In this document: in pieces, positions 1 to 7,374 of the stretch
Layout: the number at the start of each line of letters is the position of its first letter
Numbering within the stretch: position 1 is the first letter of the stretch
NCBI GenBank assembly: GCA_017541205.1
Contig: JAFXZO010000023.1
Span: forward strand, 27,650 to 91,649
Reading direction: 5' to 3'
Source of the DNA: Clostridia bacterium
GTDB lineage: Bacteria > Bacillota > Clostridia > Christensenellales > Aristaeellaceae
DNA length: 64,000 nt
Made by a program: the position numbers and the translations under genes
Notes under the pieces: model-generated
Databases searched by the model: none
Seen by the model: only the letters and a program-made list of their open reading frames with translations
Told to the model about the DNA's origin: nothing

Positions 1-1853
1 CCGTGCGGGCAGGTGGGCGTCACCTTCTGCTCGATCACGTCGCGGATCAATTGTTTCACGCTTTCGTCGGGCAGCCTCTCCCCGCCCTTCACCGCATGCT
101 TGCAGCTCATCTGGATCACGCGGCTGGCGCGGTCGGCGGGGGTGGCGGAAGGATTTCGGATCAGCTCGTCCAGCGCGTCTCTCAGGCATTTTTCCGCCTG
201 GGGCTGGCCCAGGATCATGGGCACGCCGCGCATCTCGACGGTGTCGCCGCCGAAGGGGGCCAGATCGAAGCCGGCGCGCATAAGAACGTCCGCGTTTTCC
301 TCGAAGCACGCGTATTCCGCCTTGGACAGGCGCACCGCCAGCGGGATCAGAAGCGCCTGGCTGGCCGGGGCGGAAGCGGTTTCGCGCATGAATTTTTCAT
401 ACAGCAGCCTTTCGTGCACGGCGTGCTGATCGCTCAGGATGAGCAGGTTTTTGTATTCCATGACGATGTACGTATCGAACGCGACGCCCAGGATGCGGAT
501 CGACTCCTCCCCGAACGCCTGCGCCACCAGCGCGTCCTGGGTCTGCTGCGGGGCGGGCTGCTGTGTTTCGGGCGCGTTTGCCTTAGACGCCGAAGGCTTA
601 GGCGGAAGCAGCGATAAGCCGGGGTCCTTCATGGCTTTGGGCCTGTCCGGCAGGGACGTCGGCGGCAGGGGCGCTTTTTCTTTGGGCCTTGCGGCCGGGG
701 CGAAAACGGGAAGCGTTCCGTCCTCCGTAAACGCGGCAAGACTGCCCGTCGCCTGCACGGCCTTTGGCGCGTCCTCGGGGGGCGGCACGGGCTGGGTCAC
801 TTCGATCCTGGCGGGCGCGGGTTCCCGGCCGCCTAAAAACAGCGGCGGGATGACGGGCGCTTCGTTGGTCTTTTGCAGTGCGTCGAATACGATGGCTTCG
901 ACCGCCTCGCGCACGCCCTTTTCATCCTGGAACCGCACCTCCCATTTGTTGGGGTGCACGTTCACATCCGCGTTTTCAAAGGGCATGGTCAGGTGCAGCA
1001 CGCACATCGGGAACCGCCCGATGGTGACCCGCTGGCGGCAGGCGTTTTCGAGCGCGAGGGACAAAAGCGGGCTTTTCATCGCGCGGCCGTTGAGGAAAAA
1101 GTGCTCGTGGCTTCGGTTGCCGCGGCCCGCGTCGCCGACGCCCACGAACCCGGAAAGCAAAACGCCGTTCATGCCGCCCTCGATCTTCGTCATCAGCTTC
1201 AGGGTTTCCGTTCCGTATACGCTCATGACGGCGCTTTCCAGCCTGCCGTCCCCGGCGCTGAAATACACCATTTTCCCATCCGCCATGAAGCGGAAGGATA
1301 CGGCGGGATGGGAAAGGATCAGGCGGGCGATGAGGTCGCTCACCGCGGCGGTTTCGCTCGCGGGCTTTTTTAGGAATTTGCGGCGCACCGGCGCGTTATA
1401 GAACAGCTCCTTGACCGTGAACGACGTGCCGTCCGGGCAGGCCGCGTCCTGGATCTCCAGGATATCGCCGCCCTCGTTGCGCACGAAAACGCCCGTTTCC
1501 CGGCCCTTCTGCCTCGTCTGGCAGGTGACCTTGGATACCGCGGCGATGGACGCGAGCGCCTCGCCGCGGAAGCCCAGGGACCGAACGCCGTACAGGTCCT
1601 CGGCGGTCCTGATTTTGCTGGTGGCGTGGCGGGCAAAGGCCAGGCGGATGTCCTGGGGGGCGATCCCGCTTCCGTTATCCGATACCCGGAAGGAGGTGAT
1701 CCCCCCGTCCCGGATATCCACGGTGATGGCGGTCGCGCCCGCGTCCATGCTGTTTTCCACCAGTTCCTTGATGGCCGCCGCCGGCCGCTCCACCACCTCG
1801 CCCGCCGCGATCTGGCCGATCACGTCCGGGGGCAGCTGATGAATATGCTGCAT
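1..1853 (-). CDS. mutL: DNA mismatch repair protein MutL (3' end cut by window)
   Basis: MutL is the ATPase that couples MutS mismatch recognition to strand incision. GHKL ATPase motifs are readable: ELVENSMDAGA (residues 30-40), DNGSGI (59-64) and SLGFRGEAL (92-100). A proline-rich linker follows, then the C-terminal domain with the endonuclease motif DQHAVHERLLYE (about 473-484), SCKHAVK, and the first residues of the CPHGRP box, which the window edge cuts. The gene is therefore of the endonuclease type expected where MutH is absent. The ATG is preceded by AAAGGAG. The neighbour upstream in transcription is not mutS, as is usual, but a secreted LRR gene 110 nt away. 617 codons are visible and only a short C-terminus should be missing. 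Confidence 0.97.
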   Translation of the reverse strand, partial: MQHIHQLPPDVIGQIAAGEVVERPAAAIKELVENSMDAGATAITVDIRDGGITSFRVSDNGSGIAPQDIRLAFARHATSKIRTAEDLYGVRSLGFRGEALASIAAVSKVTCQTRQKGRETGVFVRNEGGDILEIQDAACPDGTSFTVKELFYNAPVRRKFLKKPASETAAVSDLIARLILSHPAVSFRFMADGKMVYFSAGDGRLESAVMSVYGTETLKLMTKIEGGMNGVLLSGFVGVGDAGRGNRSHEHFFLNGRAMKSPLLSLALENACRQRVTIGRFPMCVLHLTMPFENADVNVHPNKWEVRFQDEKGVREAVEAIVFDALQKTNEAPVIPPLFLGGREPAPARIEVTQPVPPPEDAPKAVQATGSLAAFTEDGTLPVFAPAARPKEKAPLPPTSLPDRPKAMKDPGLSLLPPKPSASKANAPETQQPAPQQTQDALVAQAFGEESIRILGVAFDTYIVMEYKNLLILSDQHAVHERLLYEKFMRETASAPASQALLIPLAVRLSKAEYACFEENADVLMRAGFDLAPFGGDTVEMRGVPMILGQPQAEKCLRDALDELIRNPSATPADRASRVIQMSCKHAVKGGERLPDESVKQLIRDVIEQKVTPTCPH

Positions 1854-1903
1854 AGCTTGCTCCTTTGATGCTGAAATCTGCGCGTGCCTCGCAGGGGAAA
1901 TGC

Positions 1904-1926
1904 GCCCCGGACCTTAAACGCGGGGC
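1904..1926 (-). terminator. GC-rich hairpin between LRR gene and mutL
   Basis: A 6-bp stem GCCCCG/CGGGGC with an 11-nt loop lies in the 110-nt gap before mutL. It has no clear U-run on the minus strand, so it may attenuate rather than terminate. Confidence 0.35.
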
Positions 1927-1963
1927 TGCTTTTCCTGCAATAGAGAAAAAAGATGGGCAGAAA

Positions 1964-3184
1964 CTATTGGGCCTGGTATGTCAGCTTCCAATCTTTGCAG
2001 AATGCTTCTGCGTAAGAGCCTTTCTGGACATAAAAGATAAGGTTATTGCCGCAGCCGTAGAAAGCGTAGTTGCCAATGGACGTAACGCTGTCGGGGATGA
2101 TCACGCTCTGCAGGCTGCTGCAGCCTTTGAAAGCGTTCCCCCCAATGGCTGTGACGCTGCCGGGAATGGCGATGCTCTGCAGGCTGCTGCACCCTCTGAA
2201 CGTGCTGTCCCCGATGTAGGTGACGCTGTCTGGAATGGCAACGCTGGTCAGGCTGCTGCAGGCGTCGAAAGCGTAGCCTCCAATGGCTGCGACGCTGCCG
2301 GGAATGGCGATGCTGAGCAGGCTTGTGCAGTTAGAGAAGGCGTAGGCGCCGATAGACGTGACGCTGCCGGGAAGGGTCACGCTGGTCAGGCTGCCGCACC
2401 CTCTGAAAGCGCTGTCTCCAATGGACGTAACGCCGTCGGGGATGGTCACGCTGATCAGACCGCTGCAGCCGGAAAACGCGCGGTTTCCGATCTCGCCGAC
2501 CGGATACCCGCCCAGCGTATCGGGAATGACCACGCCGCCGCATTCTCCGTTGTATTTGGTAATCGTCGCTTTCCCCTTCCGTATGGAATAGGTGAAATCG
2601 GTTTCCGGGGAAGGAAGCGATATCGGCTGATTTTTCAGCGCTTCCACCTGTTCTTGAAGCTCCGCTTTCTCAGCGTCGGCGCGAGCTTTTTCATCTTCCA
2701 GGGCCTTCTTCATTTCCTCCAATTGCCGCCGCAGGTCTTCGTTTTCCGCGTTCGCCTGGGACAGCAGCTCCCACGGATCACAGATTTCTACGCGGCATTC
2801 GGTAAACGCGAGCCCGTCCACTTCGTTTTCGTCAATATCCCCCGCCTGCACGACCATGATCTGAAATTCATAAACGCCGGCCGCCGCGCTCGGCAGGACG
2901 CGGAAGGAGGCGTCCACCATCTCGCCGACCGGGATGCCTTTGATGTTGGGGCTGATGATCGGCGCGTCGTTCTGCGTGTAAGGAGAGGGGATCAATTCAA
3001 ACGCGCCGTGATCGTAAATGAGCCGGAGCGTCGCCCCGATCGCGAGGTTCGGGTTGTCCGTCACGGCGAACGTGAGATCCACCGTATCCCCGGGCTGGAA
3101 GGCGGGCGTATCTTCCGCGAAGGCGCACAGGGACCAAAGCAGGCACAGCGCCAAAAGCAGCGCGCAGATTCTTTTCGGGATCAT
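1964..3184 (-). CDS. Secreted leucine-rich-repeat (BspA-type) protein A
   Basis: A 406-residue secreted protein, first paralog of a four-gene array. Domains in order: signal peptide (1-23, ending AFA), a beta-rich domain opening with PGDTVDLTFAV (about 30-137), a charged coiled coil (about 142-190, ending EEMKKALEDEKARADAEK), then 23-residue LRR_5 repeats of the form SVTIPDGVTSIGDSAFRGC, and a terminal cap with KGSYAEAFCKDW. The open frame runs 95 codons further upstream, but MIPKRIC preceded by AAAGGAG is the credible start. BspA-type LRRs commonly bind host proteins or glycans; the target here is unknown. The beta domain resembles cohesin-like folds in its PGDTV/YDH pattern, which is inference. 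No lipobox, LPxTG or other anchor is visible. Confidence 0.9.
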   Translation of the reverse strand: MIPKRICALLLALCLLWSLCAFAEDTPAFQPGDTVDLTFAVTDNPNLAIGATLRLIYDHGAFELIPSPYTQNDAPIISPNIKGIPVGEMVDASFRVLPSAAAGVYEFQIMVVQAGDIDENEVDGLAFTECRVEICDPWELLSQANAENEDLRRQLEEMKKALEDEKARADAEKAELQEQVEALKNQPISLPSPETDFTYSIRKGKATITKYNGECGGVVIPDTLGGYPVGEIGNRAFSGCSGLISVTIPDGVTSIGDSAFRGCGSLTSVTLPGSVTSIGAYAFSNCTSLLSIAIPGSVAAIGGYAFDACSSLTSVAIPDSVTYIGDSTFRGCSSLQSIAIPGSVTAIGGNAFKGCSSLQSVIIPDSVTSIGNYAFYGCGNNLIFYVQKGSYAEAFCKDWKLTYQAQ

Positions 3185-3234
3185 GAGGAAGTCTCCTTTC
3201 GGATGAAGAAAAGGGAGGAGGGAAAAGGGCCGGG

Positions 3235-4845
3235 TCACTGGATCTGATAGTTCAGGCCGTTGTTTTTGGCGTATTGCAGCGCGTAGGATTCGCCGGGGAC
3301 GGAAAGAACGAGGTGCTCGCCGCACCCGGAGAACGCGGACGCGCCGATGGAGGTGACGCTGGCGGGAAGGGTGACGCTGGTGAGGCTGCCGCATTTGGAA
3401 AACGCGTTGACGCCGATGGAAACGACGCCTTCCGGCAGGGTGACGCCGGTCAGGCTGCCGCACCCGCAAAACGCGGAAACGCCGATGGAAGCGACGCTGC
3501 CGGGAATGACGACGCTGGTCAGGCCGTCGCAGCCATAAAACGCGGAAACGCCGATGGACGTGACGCCTTCCGGGATGACGACGCTGGTCACGCCGCTTTG
3601 ATTGTAAAATGCGGAGGAAGAAACGCTGCCCACCGGGTATCCGTCCAGCGTATCGGGGATGACCACGTCGCCGCCCGGTCCAACATATTGGGAAATCATC
3701 GCTTGATCGTCCGCGATATAATACTTGAAATCACTTTCCGGAGAAAATCCCCCTTGCGCCGCGCCGCCCTGAAGCCCTGCCGCGGGCAATTCGCATCTCA
3801 GGCCGTTCAGATTGCAGTATGCCTGCGCGTAGGAGCCCGCGGGGGCATAGACGGTGAGGCCGCGGCAGCCGAAGAACGCGGACGCGCCGATGGACGTGAC
3901 GCTGCGGGGCATGGTCACGCTGGACAAACGGAGGCACTGGGAAAACGCGTTGACGCCGATGGAGGCGACGCCCTCGGGAATGACGACGCTTTCCAGGCTG
4001 ATGCAGCCGTAAAACGCGGAAATGTTGATCGCCGTCAAGCTGCCGGGAAGGGCGACGCTGGTCAGATCGCCGCAGCCGTAAAATGCGGAAACGCCGATCC
4101 TGGCGACGCCTTCCGGAAGGATGAGGCCGGTCAGGCCGCTTTGCTTGTAGAATGCGGAGGGACCGATTGCATAGACCGGATACCCGCCCAGCGTATCGGG
4201 AACGGAAACCACGCCGCCCGCTCCGACGTATTGGGTGATGGTGGCGGTTCCGTCCGCGATCTCATAGATGAAATCGGCTTCCGGGGAGAAAAGCGGCTGG
4301 GCGGCGTTGCGGGCCCTTTCTTCCTCGAGCGCCCTTTGCGCTTCCTCCAGGGCCCTTTGCGCTTCCTCGAGCGCCCTTTGCGCTTCCTCCAACTGCGATC
4401 GGAGGTCTTCGTTTTCCGCGGCCAAATCAGCGTCGTGACGGACGACCTCGACCCGGCAGGCGGAGAACGCGAGCCCGTCCACCTCGTCTTCGTTCAGGTT
4501 CGCGGCCTGCTCTACCAGGATTTCAAAATCATAGACCCCGCCCGCGGCGTCCGGCAGCACCAGGAAGGATGCCCCCACCGCTTCCCCGACCGGGATGCCG
4601 TCGAAATAGATATTGATGATCGGCGCGTCGTTCTGCACATAAGGGGAAGGGATCAATTCAAACGCGCTGTGATCGTACATGAGCTTGAGCGCCGCCCCGA
4701 TCGCAAGGTTCGGGTTGGCCGTCACGGCAAACTTGAGCTCCACCGTATCCCCGGGCTGGCAGGCGGGCATTTCTTCCGCCACCACGCAGGCAGGCAGCGA
4801 AATCAGCAGGCAAAGGAAAAACGCAAGGCACTTTCGGATTCGCAT
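3235..4845 (-). CDS. Secreted leucine-rich-repeat (BspA-type) protein B, internally duplicated
   Basis: A 536-residue paralog and the longest of the array. It has a signal peptide (1-23, ending VVA), the same PGDTVELKFAV beta domain (about 29-135), a coiled coil with three exact RALEEAQ heptads (DNA 21-bp repeats near 4322-4392), and then two complete LRR blocks. Each block opens with a similar strand: FIYEIADGTATITQYVG, then FKYYIADDQAMISQYVG. Each ends with a GSYAQAY/ESYALQY cap, so the whole LRR module has been duplicated once. The start ATG has AGGAGG upstream. The 50-nt gap to gene A suggests co-transcription. Function is inferred only as surface or extracellular binding. Confidence 0.9.
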   Translation of the reverse strand: MRIRKCLAFFLCLLISLPACVVAEEMPACQPGDTVELKFAVTANPNLAIGAALKLMYDHSAFELIPSPYVQNDAPIINIYFDGIPVGEAVGASFLVLPDAAGGVYDFEILVEQAANLNEDEVDGLAFSACRVEVVRHDADLAAENEDLRSQLEEAQRALEEAQRALEEAQRALEEERARNAAQPLFSPEADFIYEIADGTATITQYVGAGGVVSVPDTLGGYPVYAIGPSAFYKQSGLTGLILPEGVARIGVSAFYGCGDLTSVALPGSLTAINISAFYGCISLESVVIPEGVASIGVNAFSQCLRLSSVTMPRSVTSIGASAFFGCRGLTVYAPAGSYAQAYCNLNGLRCELPAAGLQGGAAQGGFSPESDFKYYIADDQAMISQYVGPGGDVVIPDTLDGYPVGSVSSSAFYNQSGVTSVVIPEGVTSIGVSAFYGCDGLTSVVIPGSVASIGVSAFCGCGSLTGVTLPEGVVSIGVNAFSKCGSLTSVTLPASVTSIGASAFSGCGEHLVLSVPGESYALQYAKNNGLNYQIQ

Positions 4846-4885
4846 GTGGCATTTCCTCCTTTGTTGGGCAGCCGTTAGAGTCTGA

Positions 4886-6124
4886 TCATTGGTCGATCAC
4901 ATATTTCCATCCGTTTTCCTTGCAAACGGACAGCGCATAGGAGCCTTTGGGCACATGGACGACCATCTGCGCGCTGCATCCGTAAAATGCGGTCCACTCC
5001 AGCTCGGTCAGGCTTTTGGGCAAGGTGATTTTGCTCAGGCTGGAGCAGCCGGAAAACGCGTTGTAATGGATTTTCTGCACGCCCTCGGGAATGGTGACGG
5101 TGCTTAACCGGGTGTTGGAGAACGCGTATTTGCCGATTTCCCTGACGGTCTTTGGGATGGTGACGGTGGCCAGGCTGTCGCAGTTATAAAACGCATAATC
5201 CGCGATAATGGCGACGCCGCTTGGGATTTTGATGCTCTTTAGGCTTGAGCAGCCCCAGAAGGTCGATTCGGCGATGGTTTTGACGTTGCCGGAAAACGTG
5301 ATCGACTTCATATTGGAGCAGTTATAGAAGGCAGCTTCCCCAATCGTCAGAACGGCGTCGGAGACCTCGACGCTTTTCACGTTCCTGCAATTATAGAAAG
5401 CCTTCTTTCCGATCGCTGTGACGGTTGCGCCGTGCAGGGCGGAAGGGATCACCACGTCGCCGCCGGAACCGATATATTTCGTGATCGTCGCTTTATTGTT
5501 CGTGATCGTGTATTCATAACTGCTTTCGCTTGGCGCGGTCGTGGGAGGCGGGGTCCCCGTTGGTACGGCCGTGGCGGCGCTTTTTTCAGCCCTAAGATCG
5601 GTACTGCTGATATCCTTTTCCGCTTCCACGGCATCCAGTTGGCGCTGGGCGTCCTCCAGGGCTTTAAGCGCTTCGGCCAATTGCCTCTCCAGCGCTTCCT
5701 TCTCGAGGTCCGCCTGGGAGGCGATTTTGACCGTGCATACGGAAAATACGAGATCGTCCCAGAAGTTTTCCTCCATATCCCCGGCCTCCGTGGCGATCAC
5801 CCGGATCTCGTACAGCCCGCCCGGCGCGTCGGGAAGCACGCGGAAGGAAACCGCGACCTGGGTGCCGACGGGGATGCCGTTGGGATCGATGGAGAGAAAG
5901 GGCGAATCATTCTGCATGGTCGAAGAAGGGATCGCTTCCAGCGCGTCATGATCGTATTCCAATTTCAGCGCCGCGGCGATCACCAGATGCGGGTTCTCCG
6001 TGACGGTGAAAACGAGGTCGACCGTATCCCCCGGCTGGCAGGCGGGCATTTCTTCCGCCAGCGCGCAGGCGGGCAGCGCCAGGCACAGCGTCAAAACCAG
6101 CGCGCAGATTCTTTTCGGGATCAT
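4886..6124 (-). CDS. Secreted leucine-rich-repeat (BspA-type) protein C
   Basis: A 412-residue paralog. The signal peptide MIPKRICALVLTLC is nearly identical to that of protein A. The PGDTVDLVFTV beta domain is followed by a shorter coiled coil, a Thr/Pro/Ser linker (TAVPTGTPPPTTAPSES), and LRR repeats that diverge most from the other copies (SVEVSDAVLTIGEAAFYNC). The C-terminal cap KGSYALSVCKENGWKY is conserved. An upstream in-frame ATG exists, but AAAGGAG precedes the MIPKR start. The glycosylation-prone linker is unique to this copy and suggests an extended stalk. The gene is the most divergent of the four in its repeats while its leader region is highly conserved. Confidence 0.9.
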   Translation of the reverse strand: MIPKRICALVLTLCLALPACALAEEMPACQPGDTVDLVFTVTENPHLVIAAALKLEYDHDALEAIPSSTMQNDSPFLSIDPNGIPVGTQVAVSFRVLPDAPGGLYEIRVIATEAGDMEENFWDDLVFSVCTVKIASQADLEKEALERQLAEALKALEDAQRQLDAVEAEKDISSTDLRAEKSAATAVPTGTPPPTTAPSESSYEYTITNNKATITKYIGSGGDVVIPSALHGATVTAIGKKAFYNCRNVKSVEVSDAVLTIGEAAFYNCSNMKSITFSGNVKTIAESTFWGCSSLKSIKIPSGVAIIADYAFYNCDSLATVTIPKTVREIGKYAFSNTRLSTVTIPEGVQKIHYNAFSGCSSLSKITLPKSLTELEWTAFYGCSAQMVVHVPKGSYALSVCKENGWKYVIDQ

Positions 6125-6165
6125 AGGAACGTCTCCTTTCGTATGGAAAAGGATGGGCGGGAGGG

Positions 6166-7353
6166 CTACTGGAGCTTGTAATTTAGCTTCCATCTTTTGC
6201 AGTAGGATTCCGCATAAGAGCCTTTGGAAATGTAAATGATAAGGCTTTTATTGCACGAACTGAAAGCGTTGACTCCAATGGACGTGACGCTGTCGGGGAT
6301 GGTAACGCTGGTTAGGCCGAGGCATTCATAGAAAGTGTAGCTTCCAATGGATGTGACACTGCTGGGGATGGTAATGCTCTTCAGGCTGCTGCACCCATAG
6401 AAAGCGCTGCCTCCAATGGAGGTAACGCTACTGGGGATGGTGACGCTGGTCAGGCTGCCGCAGCCATAGAAAGCATTGACTCCAATGGACTTGACGCTAT
6501 CGGGGATGGTGACGTTGGTTAGGCTGTCGCATTTATAGAATGCTTTATCTCCAACGATGCTGACCGGATACCCGCCCAGCGTATCGGGAATGACGACGTC
6601 GCCGCCCTTTCCTGTGTATTTGGTGATCGTCGCTTTCCCATTCCGGATCTCATAGTTGAAATCGCTTTCCAGGGAAGGAGAAGGCTGCTGCTGCTTTTTC
6701 TGCGCGTCCACCTGCGCCTGAAACTCCGCCTTCTCGGCGTCGGCGCGGGCTTTTTCCTCTTCCAGGGCTTTCTGCGCTTCCTCCAGCTGCCGCCGCAGCG
6801 TTTCGTTCTCCGAGGACGCCTGGGCCAGCATTTGCGCGTAATCGGATATTTGCAGGGACAGGGCGTCCATCTGGGCGGCCGCCTCGTTCAGCTGCGCGCG
6901 CAGCGCCGCGTTTTCTTCCTCCGCGCGGGAGAGGAGCGCGCCGAGGTCCTCAACGGTTACCTGAAAGGAGGAAAACGCCAGGCCGGATACCTCCGTTTCA
7001 TTGATATCGCCGGCCTGCTCCACCTCGATCCGGAACGAATACACGCCCGCGGCCGCCCCCGGAAGCACCCGGAAAGCCGCCTCCACCGTTTCGCCGACCG
7101 GAATCCCCTTCAAATTCGTGCTGAGGAACGGCATATCGTTCTGCACAAAATCCGAGGGGATCAATGCAAACGCGTCATGGTCGTATACGAGCCGCGCCGT
7201 CGCGGCGACGGCCTTGTTCGGGTTCTCCGTCACGGCGAACTTGAGCTCCACCGTATCCCCGGGCTGATAGGCGGGCGCTTCTTCGGAAAGGGAGAAAGCG
7301 GGGAGCATGCACAGCAGGGCGAGCAGCAGCGCCAGGCATTTTTTCGGGTTCAT
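6166..7353 (-). CDS. Secreted leucine-rich-repeat (BspA-type) protein D
   Basis: A 395-residue paralog lying only 21 nt downstream of mutS. Order: signal peptide (1-23, ending SLS), PGDTVELKFAV beta domain, a long coiled coil (about 132-235) containing LRRQLEEAQKALEEEKARADA, then LRR_5 repeats such as SVTIPSSVTSIGGSAFYGC, and the cap KGSYAESYCKRW. Its repeats are the most regular of the array and are near-identical at DNA level (for example the reverse complement of ccaatggacgtgacgctgtc recurs). The tight spacing to mutS means it is probably read through from the mutS transcript. Its binding target cannot be told from the sequence. Confidence 0.9.
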   Translation of the reverse strand: MNPKKCLALLLALLCMLPAFSLSEEAPAYQPGDTVELKFAVTENPNKAVAATARLVYDHDAFALIPSDFVQNDMPFLSTNLKGIPVGETVEAAFRVLPGAAAGVYSFRIEVEQAGDINETEVSGLAFSSFQVTVEDLGALLSRAEEENAALRAQLNEAAAQMDALSLQISDYAQMLAQASSENETLRRQLEEAQKALEEEKARADAEKAEFQAQVDAQKKQQQPSPSLESDFNYEIRNGKATITKYTGKGGDVVIPDTLGGYPVSIVGDKAFYKCDSLTNVTIPDSVKSIGVNAFYGCGSLTSVTIPSSVTSIGGSAFYGCSSLKSITIPSSVTSIGSYTFYECLGLTSVTIPDSVTSIGVNAFSSCNKSLIIYISKGSYAESYCKRWKLNYKLQ

Positions 7354-7374
7354 AGGGGGCCTCCTTTGCAGCGG

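Noticed and set aside
1865-4878. Long plus-strand open frames opposite LRR genes A and B
   Set aside because: They are antisense shadows of biased, repetitive codons; the minus-strand frames have signal peptides, ribosome-binding sites and domain matches.
6240-6560. CRISPR-like regular repeats
   Set aside because: The 69-bp periodicity corresponds to 23-residue LRR units in frame; there are no unique spacers of constant size and no cas genes.
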